Below are positions 9,060 through 18,358 of a stretch of 64,000 nucleotides of DNA, piece by piece. The stretch comes from an uncultured Chitinophagaceae bacterium. GTDB lineage: Bacteria > Bacteroidota > Bacteroidia > Chitinophagales > Chitinophagaceae. Position numbers and translations under genes: made by a program. The notes beneath the pieces are model-generated. The model searched no databases and was not told the DNA's origin. It saw only the letters and a program-made list of their open reading frames with translations. Position 1 is the first letter of the stretch. The number at the start of each line of letters is the position of its first letter. The DNA lies in assembly GCA_937873715.1 (NCBI GenBank), contig CALMYJ010000018.1, positions 1 through 64,000 on the forward strand. The letters run 5' to 3'.

Positions 9060-12000
9060 ATGAACAATCTTTCCAGCAGTTATCGATTACTGTTTATTGC
9101 CTGCCTAATTGCTGCGTTTATATCATGCAGCCAGCCGCAAAAAAATCCGTTATTTACCCAACTTGATGCCCAAAAAAGTGGCATTTATTTCAGTAATGAT
9201 ATTCACGACAGCGATTCTACTTATTCCTTTATCAACGAGTTTGGCTATATGGGCGGTGGCGTTGGTATCGGCGACTTTAATAACGACGGTTTAAAGGATA
9301 TTGTTTTTACCGGCAACCAGGTAACCAGCCGGCTGTACATCAACAAGGGAAATAATACGTTTGACGATATAACCGTTGAAGCAGGCATTACCACCACAGA
9401 TTGGTGCACCGGTGTAACCATAGTGGATATCAATAACGATGGCTTTGATGATATCTACATCTGTGTGTTTGGTAAAGATTTGATGAACCGCTCAAAAAAT
9501 TTGCTATTCATCAACCAGCACAACCTTACGTTTAAAGAAGAAGCAACTGCATACGGGCTGGCAGATTCATCCTATTCAACCCAGGCCGCATTTTTTGATT
9601 ATGATAAAGATGGCGACCTGGATATGTTTTTAACCAATTACCTGCTAAGCGCCAATAATACCAATACCATTTTTCCGAGAGACAGGAGCGGCCATTCCCG
9701 TGCTAACGACCGGCTGTACAAAAATATGGGTTACAACAGCCACCTTGGGCACCCCGAATTTGTAGATGTTTCTATGCAGGCTGGTATTAAAGGAGATGGG
9801 TACGGCCTTGGTGTAGCCATCAGCGATTTAAATAATGATGGCTGGCCCGATGTATATGTGGCCAACGATTTTGTTTCAAACGATGAGCTTTGGCTGAACA
9901 ACAAAAACGGAATATTTACCAATTGTATTGCCACTGCCCTGCGGCATCAAAGTTATTCAAGCATGGGCACCGATGCGGCAGATATCAATAATGATGGCCT
10001 GCCCGATATTGTAACACTGGATATGCTGCCCGAAACCAATGAACGCAAAAAAACTTCATTTTCGTTTATGAACCAGGACCGCTACGATGCAGAACGGTCT
10101 ATGGGGTACGAGCCGGAATTTGCCCGTAATATGCTTCAGTTAAACAATGGGGTACAACAACGTGGCGACACTACCCTCCCTTTTTTTAGTGAGATAGGAA
10201 GGTTAAGCGGTATCGAAGCAACCGACTGGAGCTGGAGCGTATTGCTGGCCGATTTTAACAACGATGGCTGGAAAGACATGCATATTACAAATGGCATAGG
10301 CAGGGATTTTATCAATGCCGACTTTTTGGAATTTAGCACCAGCACTTTTAGCAGCAATATGAATGAAGCAGAACAGAAAAAAGCTATCCGTAAAAAACTG
10401 GCTTCGTTAAATCATCTTTATTTACCGAATTATTTATACCTGAATGGCGGCAACCTCAGCTTTACCGATCAATCCGGGGCGGCTGGTATTAATGAACCTT
10501 CAATGTCTAACGGTGCTGCGTATGCTGATTTAGATAACGACGGTGATTTGGATATTGTGGTAAACAATATCAACAGGCCGGCTTTTGTTTTTATCAATAA
10601 CAATATTCAAAAAGGTAAACCAGTTACTAACCATTACTTAGCCGTGCAATTGAAAGGGGATAGTTTGAATGCCCATGCCATAGGCTCAAAAGTGTATGTA
10701 TATACTCAAAATGGTATGCAGGTACAGGAACTGAACCCTGTACGGGGTTATTTTTCCAGTGTGGACAGGCAACTGCTTTTTGGCCTGGGGCAGGCTGTAC
10801 ACATTGATTCTGTTATGGTAGTATGGCCCGATGATAAAAAGCAGGTAGTGAAAAATATTGCTGTTGATACTGCACTGATACTTTCTTACAAACAGGGGAT
10901 CAGCTATCCGGTGGCCGAAAAAAATAAAGCAGCAGATTTGCTTTTCTCAGATATTACGGCAAGCCTTGGGATAGCGTATAAGCATAACGACCACCCCTTT
11001 AACGATTATAACTTCCAGCGCCTGCTGCCGCAAAAGTACTCACAATTAGGGCCGTTTATTGCTAAAGGAGATATCGACAATAATGGCACTGTTGATTTTT
11101 TTGTAGGCGGTGCATTTAATTTTTCCGGAGCAATTTTTACCCAGCAAAAAAATCAAACATTTCTTTCAAGGCAGTTGACAGACAGTATAAAGTTTGAAGA
11201 AGATAATAACTGCGTTTTTTTTGATGCGGATAACGATGGTGACCTGGATTTGCTGGTTACCTCCGGGGATATGCGTTATGATGAGTCATCTGTTTATTAT
11301 AAACCCCGGCTGTACATCAATAATGGAAAAGGTAATTTTACCTTACAAGCCAGCGCTATCCCGGCATCTGTAACCACTATTGCCGGCTGCGTAAGCGTAT
11401 GCGATTTTGATAACGATGGCGACCTTGATGTATTTATTGGCGGCAGGGTTTCAAAAAAATACCCATTACCGCCCCGGAGTTTTTTGTTGCAAAATAATAA
11501 GGGTGTTTTTACGGACATAACGGCTACAAGCTGCACGGCCCTGCAGGAAGCAGGCATGGTTACCGCCGCCGTTTGGACAGATTTTGATAATGATAAACAA
11601 CCCGACCTAGTTATTGCCGGCGATTGGATGCCGGTAAGGTTTTTTAAAAATAACCGGGGCAAACTCAACGAAGTAACCACCTCAACTGGCTTAACGCAAA
11701 TGAATGGTATGTGGCGCAGCCTGCTGGCAATAGATATAGATAATGATGGCGATATCGATTTCATTGCCGGGAACCTTGGCCTCAATTGCGAATACAGGGT
11801 AAGCGCTGATGCACCAATGCTGGTTACTGCTTCGGATATAGATAAAAATGGCAGTATAGATCCTGTGTTTGCCTATTATATAAAAAATAACCAGGGTAGC
11901 AGGAAGTTGTACCCGGCCATTAACAGGAATAAGTTTGCAGAACAGGTGCCGGCAATTAAAAAGAAATATTTGCTGAATGAGGATTATGCACATGCACTCC

Positions 12001-12428
12001 TTTTGGATATTTTTGAAGGAAAGACCAAAAACGATTTCCGCCAGTTTTATTGTGATGAAACCCGTACCTGTGTACTTGAAAATACCGGGAATGGAAAATT
12101 TGTAAAACATATCCTGCCTGTACAAGCACAGTTTGCCCCCGTTAATGCTATTGTGTGTGAAGATGTTGACGGGGATGGTTTTAAAGATATAGTGCTGGCG
12201 GGCAATGAGTACCAGAATGAAGTGATTACGGGCAGGTACGATGCCTCTTACGGGTGCTTTTTAAAGGGTGGCCCCAATTACCAATTTGTTTATATGCCAC
12301 CATCAGTTACCGGGCTTGTACTGGAAGGCGATATCAAGGATATGAAAGTATTGCCAATGCCTAATGGAAAAAAAATATTGCTGGTAGCTGCTAATAATGG
12401 CTGGCTGAAGGCTTTTGGTATCAAATAA
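9060..12428 (+). CDS. FG-GAP/VCBS repeat (CRTAC1-type) lipoprotein with ASPIC/UnbV domain
   Basis: 1122 residues. The N-terminus is a lipoprotein signal (CLIAAFISCSQ). The rest is a series of FG-GAP/VCBS blades with calcium-type loops such as DFNNDGLKD, DINNDGFDD, DYDKDGDLD, DLNNDGWPD and DADNDGDLD, forming one or two beta-propellers. In the middle, AIGSKVYVYTQNGMQVQELNPVRGYFSS followed by DSVMVVWPDDKKQVV is the ASPIC/UnbV domain. Proteins of this kind are often encoded directly behind SusC/SusD pairs in Bacteroidota and are presumably surface-exposed carbohydrate- or protein-binding partners. No catalytic residues are recognisable. It follows susD by 91 bp, with a hairpin between them. Confidence 0.9.
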   Translation: MNNLSSSYRLLFIACLIAAFISCSQPQKNPLFTQLDAQKSGIYFSNDIHDSDSTYSFINEFGYMGGGVGIGDFNNDGLKDIVFTGNQVTSRLYINKGNNTFDDITVEAGITTTDWCTGVTIVDINNDGFDDIYICVFGKDLMNRSKNLLFINQHNLTFKEEATAYGLADSSYSTQAAFFDYDKDGDLDMFLTNYLLSANNTNTIFPRDRSGHSRANDRLYKNMGYNSHLGHPEFVDVSMQAGIKGDGYGLGVAISDLNNDGWPDVYVANDFVSNDELWLNNKNGIFTNCIATALRHQSYSSMGTDAADINNDGLPDIVTLDMLPETNERKKTSFSFMNQDRYDAERSMGYEPEFARNMLQLNNGVQQRGDTTLPFFSEIGRLSGIEATDWSWSVLLADFNNDGWKDMHITNGIGRDFINADFLEFSTSTFSSNMNEAEQKKAIRKKLASLNHLYLPNYLYLNGGNLSFTDQSGAAGINEPSMSNGAAYADLDNDGDLDIVVNNINRPAFVFINNNIQKGKPVTNHYLAVQLKGDSLNAHAIGSKVYVYTQNGMQVQELNPVRGYFSSVDRQLLFGLGQAVHIDSVMVVWPDDKKQVVKNIAVDTALILSYKQGISYPVAEKNKAADLLFSDITASLGIAYKHNDHPFNDYNFQRLLPQKYSQLGPFIAKGDIDNNGTVDFFVGGAFNFSGAIFTQQKNQTFLSRQLTDSIKFEEDNNCVFFDADNDGDLDLLVTSGDMRYDESSVYYKPRLYINNGKGNFTLQASAIPASVTTIAGCVSVCDFDNDGDLDVFIGGRVSKKYPLPPRSFLLQNNKGVFTDITATSCTALQEAGMVTAAVWTDFDNDKQPDLVIAGDWMPVRFFKNNRGKLNEVTTSTGLTQMNGMWRSLLAIDIDNDGDIDFIAGNLGLNCEYRVSADAPMLVTASDIDKNGSIDPVFAYYIKNNQGSRKLYPAINRNKFAEQVPAIKKKYLLNEDYAHALLLDIFEGKTKNDFRQFYCDETRTCVLENTGNGKFVKHILPVQAQFAPVNAIVCEDVDGDGFKDIVLAGNEYQNEVITGRYDASYGCFLKGGPNYQFVYMPPSVTGLVLEGDIKDMKVLPMPNGKKILLVAANNGWLKAFGIK

Positions 12429-12569
12429 TAAACAGCGCAGCGTATTGCCCATGCTGCATTTGGCTTAGGTACCGTATACCTGTAATTATATCGCAACTAC
12501 TTAAAGGGAATGTTAACTTGAATCACTACAATAGCTGGCGTCAAAGATTTTTTTTGGATGGAAAATGAC

Positions 12570-12593
12570 AAAGGCCGGGTTGATCCGGCCTTT
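12570..12593. terminator. Bidirectional intrinsic terminator
   Basis: AAAGGCCGG at 12570-12578 pairs with CCGGCCTTT at 12585-12593, loop GTTGAT. It sits between the FG-GAP gene (rightward) and the tRNA gene (leftward) and can serve both. Confidence 0.75.
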
Positions 12594-12614
12594 ATAAATG
12601 ATACATCATCGGTG

Positions 12615-12698
12615 TGCCCAGGACTGGAATCGAACCAGCACATCCTTGCGAATGGCAGATTTTGAGTCTGCTGCGTCTACCAATTCCGCCACCTGGGC
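12615..12698 (-). tRNA. tRNA-Leu (anticodon CAA)
   Basis: The minus strand folds as a class II tRNA. The acceptor stem GCCCAGG (12698-12692) pairs with CCTGGGC (12622-12616). The D-arm contains the AATTGGTAGACGC block. The anticodon stem GCAGA/TCTGC encloses loop CTCAAAA with anticodon CAA. There is a variable arm, and the T-loop reads GGTTCGATTCC. At 84 nt it has leucine-tRNA length. The discriminator is A and CCA is not encoded (ACAC follows). It reads UUG codons. Confidence 0.95.
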
Positions 12699-12785
12699 TT
12701 TGTTATACTTTAAAGGCTAAGTTTAAACAGGCTTGATGCCCTTACGATGTAAACTTCAAACCCTTTAAAGGGCTGCAATATTACA

Positions 12786-13265
12786 TTATCCATCCATTCT
12801 CTCCAAAATGCGCTGCAGGTATTTTTTCTTAAAGTAATATTCTTTTAGCTGTAATAATTCTTTTTCGGTAATCCTGTTGTCGTTATAGTTTTCAATTATA
12901 CTTTTTACCCCGGCATAAATTTCGTTTTCAAATTGCTGCACCCTTTCGCTGGCGTTTTCGTCCATGTTTTCATTAAGCTCCATTACGGCCATCAAAAAAT
13001 CGGGAGGTAACTGGTATTTCTCTTCTTCCTCCAGCATGCCCTTGAACTGAAGTAAATATTTAAGGGTTGCCTCCGGCTGCTGCAGTATTTTATAAGCTTT
13101 ATTTACAGCCGAAGACATTTCCAGCGCAGCAGCCTGGTCGTCTTCACCATCTTTTGTAAAAAAATCGGGGTGGTATTTTTTCTGCAGTTCAAAATATTTT
13201 TTTGAAAGCAGGGCCTTATCTGTAATTAAGCTTACCGGTATTTCAAACAGTTCAAAGTAATTCAT
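12786..13265 (-). CDS. hscB: HscB-type J-domain co-chaperone for Fe-S cluster assembly
   Basis: 159-residue cytoplasmic J-protein that would stimulate HscA ATPase during Fe-S cluster transfer from IscU. The N-terminal J domain (1-75) has the HPD motif at residues 32-34 (KKYHPDFF). The C-terminal part (about 85-159) matches the HscB oligomerisation three-helix bundle (PPDFLMAVMELNE). Length is close to the family norm (about 170). The motif TAATTTTG (13277-13270 on this strand) ends only 4 nt before the ATG, suggesting a leaderless or nearly leaderless transcript. No isc or suf genes are adjacent. Confidence 0.9.
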   Translation of the reverse strand: MNYFELFEIPVSLITDKALLSKKYFELQKKYHPDFFTKDGEDDQAAALEMSSAVNKAYKILQQPEATLKYLLQFKGMLEEEEKYQLPPDFLMAVMELNENMDENASERVQQFENEIYAGVKSIIENYNDNRITEKELLQLKEYYFKKKYLQRILERMDG

Positions 13266-13423
13266 GCGCCAAAATTACGTAACTGTCAATAACATTTTGT
13301 GGCGGCTGATACCAATACCAGGGTATAAAAAATTGTGCTTTTGCCATTGTAAAAAATGCAACACTGTTATTACCGTGTTGGGTATTGACGGATTATATAA
13401 ATTGTGGTACAAATAATTTTTTG

Positions 13424-14620
13424 ATGCTCCAGATTGCTTTGATACGGGAGGGTAAATTGCCTTCCGACAATAGGGTGGCGCTAACACCAGCACAGTGCCG
13501 CTGGTTGCATACGGCGTATCCCGGTATTAAAATAGTGGCACAACATTCGCCTCATCGCTGCTATACGGATAAAGAGTTTGAAAAAGCCGGTGTGGCGGTA
13601 ATGGAAGATGTAAGCGGTTGCGATATTTTTTTGGGGATTAAAGAAGTGCCTGCAGAAATGCTGGTGCCAGGAAAAACGTACCTGTTTTTTTCGCATACAA
13701 AAAAATTACAGCCGCATAACCGTAAGTTATTTCAGGCCATCATTGAGAAAAAGATAACATTGATTGATTACGAATGCCTGGCGCACGATGATGGCCAGCG
13801 GATACTCGGCTTTGGTTTTTTTGCCGGTGTGGTGGGGGCACATAATGGTATGATGGCTTACGGCAAACGAACTGGCTGGTACAACCTGAACAGTGTGCAC
13901 AGCAACAGGGATTACCGTACGCTTATTCACACGTACTTTGGGCTGAAGCTGCCCAATATTAAGGTGGCCGTAACCGGTAGTGGCCGTGTGGCACATGGTG
14001 TACTGGAAGTAATGAACCTGATGGGTGTAACAGAAGTAGAGCCTGACGAATACCTCGAAAAAAAATTTAGTTACCCCGTATATGTTCAATTAAAAGGGGC
14101 CGACCTGTACACCCACATACAAAGTAAAACCTATAAAAGAGAACATTTTCATGAGTATCCGCAAGAGTACCGCAGCCGGTTTTTACCGTATACCAAATGC
14201 ACCGATATATTAATGAACGGGGTGTACTGGACGGAAAATGTACCCCGGCTTTTTGAACGCACAGATATTGATGACAGCTTTACCATACAAACCATAGCCG
14301 ATATTACCGACGACGAAAACGGCTCTGTACCTATTAACCTGGGCGACCAAACGATTGAAAACCCTGTGTACGGGGTAAACAGGAAAAGCTTTGAAAAAAC
14401 GTTACCCTACCTGCCCGGTAGCATTGATGTAATGGCTGTTGGCAACCTGCCCAACGAATTACCAAGGGATGCCAGCCAGTATTTTGGAGAGCAGCTTATA
14501 AAGTTTGTGCTCGACGATATCATTAAAGGCGGCAGCAGCATAACGCAAAGGGCTACTATAGTGGAGCAGGGTACATTAACTGCTCCTTACAGTTATATGG
14601 CCGGTTATGCCGGGTTGTAA
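13424..14620 (+). CDS. Saccharopine/alanine dehydrogenase-like NAD(P)-dependent oxidoreductase
   Basis: I choose ATG 13424, giving the family N-terminus MLQIALIREGKLPSDNRVALTP; the frame opens 13 codons earlier only at a TTG. The first 140 residues resemble the alanine dehydrogenase/transhydrogenase N-terminal domain (PGKTYLFFSHTKK). A Rossmann segment follows (IKVAVTGSGRVAHGVLEVMNLMG). The overall pattern (LIDYECL, GGGSSITQRATIVEQGTL-like C-terminus) is that of LYS1-like saccharopine dehydrogenases, which interconvert saccharopine and lysine. No lysine-pathway genes are nearby, so the substrate is uncertain. The stop codon abuts the stop of the convergent methyltransferase gene with no spacer. 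Confidence 0.75.
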   Translation: MLQIALIREGKLPSDNRVALTPAQCRWLHTAYPGIKIVAQHSPHRCYTDKEFEKAGVAVMEDVSGCDIFLGIKEVPAEMLVPGKTYLFFSHTKKLQPHNRKLFQAIIEKKITLIDYECLAHDDGQRILGFGFFAGVVGAHNGMMAYGKRTGWYNLNSVHSNRDYRTLIHTYFGLKLPNIKVAVTGSGRVAHGVLEVMNLMGVTEVEPDEYLEKKFSYPVYVQLKGADLYTHIQSKTYKREHFHEYPQEYRSRFLPYTKCTDILMNGVYWTENVPRLFERTDIDDSFTIQTIADITDDENGSVPINLGDQTIENPVYGVNRKSFEKTLPYLPGSIDVMAVGNLPNELPRDASQYFGEQLIKFVLDDIIKGGSSITQRATIVEQGTLTAPYSYMAGYAGL

Positions 14621-15340
14621 TTACAGGTACAGGTAATAGTCTTTAAGCAGGCTCGTAAATTCGGGTGTGTAATTTCCAATACCGTCTTTGATGCTCATCT
14701 CTTTGATTTGAACTTGTACCGGCATTAATTTGCTGAAAAGCAGGATGCTCCTGAAAAAGCCATGCTGTACGGTTTGCCGTACCTGCAGGTGGTGGCTTAG
14801 CTGCAGCCCGGTGCCGCTTGCACTGGCAATACAAAAGCTGCTGCGTTGCCAGGGTAGTAATACGGCCAATACGCCATCGCCGGCCAGTACTTTATTTGCA
14901 GTGCTGAGTAGTGCATCCAGGGTAAGTGCTGTATCATGCTTTGCATCGTTTTTACTTTGGTTGCTGCTTTTTAAATCAGCCTCAAAAAACGGTGGGTTAC
15001 TTATTACGAGCTGGTATGGGCTGTTGCACTGGTATGCCCTTATATCCTCATTAAAAATATGGAGCCTGTTTTTCCAGGCAGATGCTTCAAAGTTTTGTGC
15101 TGCCTGCCTTGCAGCCGGTGTATCTTTTTCAACCGCATCGATACGGGCATTGTTTTTTTGCGCCAGCATTAAACTCAGCAAACCCGTGCCGGTGCCAATA
15201 TCGAGTATGCGTTGAAGTGGTGTATTGCTTATTTCGGCTGCCAGCCAGGCGCCAAACAGGCAGGCATCGGTACACACTTTCATGGCGCATTTATCCTGCA
15301 GGATGCTAAATTGTTTAAAATGAAAATATGGATTGGGCAT
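14621..15340 (-). CDS. tRNA1(Val) A37 N6-methyltransferase-like (TrmN6/YfiC)
   Basis: Cytoplasmic SAM-dependent methyltransferase of about 239 residues. Start ATG at 15340 (MPNPYFHFKQFSILQD), which matches the TrmN6 family N-terminus better than an upstream TTG at 15355. Visible motifs are the SAM-binding LDIGTGTGLLSLMLAQ and the N6-adenine methyltransferase signature SNPPFF. MKVCTDACLFGAWLA is a TrmN6-family hallmark. The family methylates A37 of tRNA-Val. The C-terminus meets the convergent oxidoreductase stop codon. Confidence 0.85.
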   Translation of the reverse strand: MPNPYFHFKQFSILQDKCAMKVCTDACLFGAWLAAEISNTPLQRILDIGTGTGLLSLMLAQKNNARIDAVEKDTPAARQAAQNFEASAWKNRLHIFNEDIRAYQCNSPYQLVISNPPFFEADLKSSNQSKNDAKHDTALTLDALLSTANKVLAGDGVLAVLLPWQRSSFCIASASGTGLQLSHHLQVRQTVQHGFFRSILLFSKLMPVQVQIKEMSIKDGIGNYTPEFTSLLKDYYLYL

Positions 15341-15535
15341 AATGGTTTGCTGCAAACAGGCAGGCTAAATTACGGTATCAAAATTTGTGTGCTGGCAATA
15401 CAAAAGCCAGTTGTGATTGTTATTAAAAGTTTAATCACCGTGGCTGAAAGCAAATGCAGTAAAAAACTTTTTAGCATATTTTTATTCAAAATCAAAATAT
15501 AATACCTTCATCCCCTCATCAAAAACACTTTAGAA

Positions 15536-17257
15536 ATGGACGTTGCTATTCAACAAAAAATTGATGCCTGGCTTTCAGGAAACTATGAGCAGCCGGTAAA
15601 AGACGCTATACTACAATTGCAACGGGAAAACCCCGATGAACTGGCCGACGCTTTTTACCGCAACCTTGAGTTTGGTACCGGTGGTTTAAGGGGTATTATG
15701 GGTATCGGCACCAACCGGATGAACAAATACACTGTAGGGATGGCTACACAGGGCTATGCCAATTATTTAAAGCAGTGCTTTGGTGAAGTGAAAGTGGCTA
15801 TAGCACATGATTGCCGCAACAACAGCCGTTTTTTTGCAGAAACTACAGCCAATGTATTTGCCGCCAATGGTATTAAAGTGTACTTGTTTGAAGCCTTGCG
15901 GCCTACCCCGGAGCTGAGTTTTGCCATACGCCACCTTGGCTGCCAGGGTGGGGTGGTATGCACCGCATCGCACAATCCTAAAGAGTACAACGGGTATAAA
16001 GCTTACTGGGATGATGGCTCGCAATTAGTGCCGCCGCATGATAAAAATGTAATCATCGAAGTGGAAAAAATTGCTTCGGTGGATGATGTAAAATGGAGTG
16101 GTGGTGAAGCCAACATTACTATCATTGGCAGGCAAATGGATGAAGCCTATATGGATATGGTGCAGGGCCTGAGTGTATACCCTGAAGTATGTGCCGCACA
16201 GCATGATTTAAAAATTGTATTTACCCCCATACATGGTACCGGTATAGTGCTGGTGCCCGAAGTATTAAAGCGCTTTGGATTTACCAATGTACATATTGTG
16301 GAAGAGCAGAGTGTACCCGATGGAAATTTTCCCACTGTAATATATCCCAACCCGGAAGAAACCGAAGCCATGAGTATGGGCCTTGCTAAAGCCAGGGCAT
16401 TGGATGCGGATATATTGATGGGTACCGATCCTGATGCCGACAGGGTGGCCATTGGTGTAAAAAATCATAAGGGCGAATGGGTGCTGCTGAATGGTAACCA
16501 AACGGCCATGATTGCGTTTAATTACATGATTGAGGCCCGCAAAGCCAAAGGCATAGCACAGCCCAACGATATGGTGGTTAAAACTATTGTAACCACTCAA
16601 ATGATTGATGCCATAGCCAAAGCTAACGGTGTAGCCTGTTACAATGTGCTTACCGGCTTTAAGTGGATTGCCGAAAAAATCAGGCAGGCCGAAGGCAAAG
16701 AAAACTACATTATTGGAGGGGAAGAAAGTTTTGGCCTGATGATTGGCGATAAGATACGGGACAAAGACGGCATTAGTGCTGTGGCATTATGCTGCGAAAT
16801 GGCTGCTTACGAAAAAGCCCGTGGCCGCAGCCTGTTTGACAAGCTCATTGATTTGTACCTGCAATATGGTTTTTACAAAGAAAGCCTTATCAACGTAGTA
16901 AAAAAGGGGATGAATGGTGCCAAAGAAATTGCGGATATGATGGAGAATTACCGGGCCAACCCTCCGCAGGCGATTGATGGTAAACCGGTGGAGCAATTGC
17001 TGGATTATCAATTGCAGGTGGGCAAAAACCTGCTTACCGGCCAAAGCTGGGCCATTGATTTGCCCAAGAGCAATGTGCTGCAGTTTTTGCTGGCCGATGG
17101 CACATCTATATCGGCAAGGCCAAGCGGCACGGAGCCAAAAATTAAGTTTTACTTTAGTGTAAATACCCCGCTGGCTAATGCAGGCGAATTTGATGCAACA
17201 GAAAAAATACTGAATGAAAAAATTGACCGTATTGCAAAAGAGATGGGGTTAAAATAA
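15536..17257 (+). CDS. Phospho-sugar mutase (phosphoglucomutase/phosphomannomutase)
   Basis: 573-residue alpha-D-phosphohexomutase, cytoplasmic, interconverting hexose 1- and 6-phosphates (or pentose 1-/5-phosphates in related enzymes). The catalytic phosphoserine loop is TASHNPKEYNGYK with Ser145. The metal loop GTDPDADRVA lies near residue 305, the sugar loop GGEESFG near residue 400, and the phosphate loop ARPSGTEPK near the C-terminus. The length matches the long PGM2-type branch. Because PGM2-type enzymes can act on pentose phosphates, it might supply the phosphopentomutase step missing from the nucleoside locus further right; this is inference. A terminator follows at 17277. Confidence 0.93.
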   Translation: MDVAIQQKIDAWLSGNYEQPVKDAILQLQRENPDELADAFYRNLEFGTGGLRGIMGIGTNRMNKYTVGMATQGYANYLKQCFGEVKVAIAHDCRNNSRFFAETTANVFAANGIKVYLFEALRPTPELSFAIRHLGCQGGVVCTASHNPKEYNGYKAYWDDGSQLVPPHDKNVIIEVEKIASVDDVKWSGGEANITIIGRQMDEAYMDMVQGLSVYPEVCAAQHDLKIVFTPIHGTGIVLVPEVLKRFGFTNVHIVEEQSVPDGNFPTVIYPNPEETEAMSMGLAKARALDADILMGTDPDADRVAIGVKNHKGEWVLLNGNQTAMIAFNYMIEARKAKGIAQPNDMVVKTIVTTQMIDAIAKANGVACYNVLTGFKWIAEKIRQAEGKENYIIGGEESFGLMIGDKIRDKDGISAVALCCEMAAYEKARGRSLFDKLIDLYLQYGFYKESLINVVKKGMNGAKEIADMMENYRANPPQAIDGKPVEQLLDYQLQVGKNLLTGQSWAIDLPKSNVLQFLLADGTSISARPSGTEPKIKFYFSVNTPLANAGEFDATEKILNEKIDRIAKEMGLK

Positions 17258-17276
17258 TTTAATGTTAGGGATAAGG

Positions 17277-17306
17277 GGCAGGGCATAAAAATCCTGCCTC
17301 TTTTTT
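17277..17306 (+). terminator. Intrinsic terminator after phospho-sugar mutase
   Basis: GGCAGG (17277-17282) pairs with CCTGCC (17293-17298), followed by a run of six T (17301-17306). Confidence 0.65.
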
Positions 17307-17353
17307 ATGTCCCGGATTTGTTGCATGGTTTTATTTTTATCTTGCAGCCAGCT

Positions 17354-18010
17354 ATGAGAAAATATGAAGACACCTACCAGCATAAAGGACTCCGCAAAAA
17401 ACTAACTGATTCGCTCAAGGAAAAAGGGATAACTGATGAAGCTGTACTTGCCGCCATTAATACGGTGCCGAGGCATTTTTTTCTTGATAGCGCTTTTGAT
17501 AAAATTGCCTACGAAGACAGGGCATTTCCTATCAGTGAAGGACAAACGATTTCGCAGCCTTACACCGTAGCATATCAAACGCAGTTGCTACAGGTAAAAC
17601 CTTTTGACAAAATACTGGAGATAGGCACAGGCAGTATTTACCAGGCTACCATCCTGGCCGAAATGGGTGCACAGGTATATACCATTGAAAGGCAAAAAAA
17701 CCTTTTTGAAAAATCAAGAAAATTTGTGCTCCGTTCAACTTATCCCAACATTAAGTTTTTTTACGGAGATGGTTTTGAGGGGTTGCCTACTTTTGCCCCA
17801 TTTGATAAAGTAATCATTACTGCGGCCGCACCTTTTGTGCCGCCAAAACTGATAGATCAAATGAAAGCCGGAGGTAAAATGGTAATACCGGTAGATGACG
17901 GACCCAGCCAGCGTATGCTGCGTATTACCAAAAATGCTGATGGCAGTTTGTACGAAGAGGCTTACCAGCACTTTTCTTTTGTGCCGATGCTGGCAGGCAA
18001 AAACGGCTGA
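17354..18010 (+). CDS. pcm: Protein-L-isoaspartate O-methyltransferase
   Basis: Methylates L-isoaspartyl residues in damaged proteins, using SAM. I start at ATG 17354 (MRKYEDTYQHKGLRKKL), giving about 218 residues, the family's usual length. Diagnostic motifs are VPRHFFLDSAFDKIAYEDRA, the active-site segment ISEGQTISQPY and the SAM motif ILEIGTGSIYQATILAEMG. The usual GSGYQ appears as GSIYQ. The following small membrane protein begins 30 bp downstream. Confidence 0.92.
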   Translation: MRKYEDTYQHKGLRKKLTDSLKEKGITDEAVLAAINTVPRHFFLDSAFDKIAYEDRAFPISEGQTISQPYTVAYQTQLLQVKPFDKILEIGTGSIYQATILAEMGAQVYTIERQKNLFEKSRKFVLRSTYPNIKFFYGDGFEGLPTFAPFDKVIITAAAPFVPPKLIDQMKAGGKMVIPVDDGPSQRMLRITKNADGSLYEEAYQHFSFVPMLAGKNG

Positions 18011-18039
18011 TGATATACATTAAGTAATACCATTGTTCA

Positions 18040-18348
18040 TTGCGTTTTTTTTCTAAAATAACAGTCATTTGCAACCTGTGCTTTATTGCAGCGGTATTGT
18101 TGCGGCGTGTAGAGATGGCAAAAGCACAGCAGGGCAATTTTAGCGGTGCCATACCGGTACAGCCGCTCGAAAGTACTATAGTGGTACTGGGCTATGGTGC
18201 CATAGTGGTTAATTTTGTTTTTAATATGGTAGTGCTTGCACTGCTGCTGCTAAAAAAGCCGGTACCGGCACCTAAATGGATATTGCTGTTTAACCTGTTG
18301 CTGTTGCTGCTGCAGGTATATTATTTCTTTTTTGATACAAGTTTGTAA
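18040..18348 (+). CDS. Small integral membrane protein, unknown function
   Basis: About 102 residues with three hydrophobic segments (FSKITVICNLCFIAAVLL, IVVLGYGAIVVNFVFNMVVL and WILLFNLLLLLLQVYYFFF), so probably a three-helix inner-membrane protein. The start at 18040 is a TTG; no better ATG is available upstream of the first helix. It ends 10 bp before the queuosine-precursor transporter start, so they are likely co-transcribed. No family recognised. Confidence 0.6.
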   Translation: MRFFSKITVICNLCFIAAVLLRRVEMAKAQQGNFSGAIPVQPLESTIVVLGYGAIVVNFVFNMVVLALLLLKKPVPAPKWILLFNLLLLLLQVYYFFFDTSL

Positions 18349-18358
18349 AAATTGCTTT

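Noticed and set aside
16147..16600. Long antisense frames within the phospho-sugar mutase and other genes
   Set aside because: They lie wholly inside well-supported genes on the other strand and show no family motifs.
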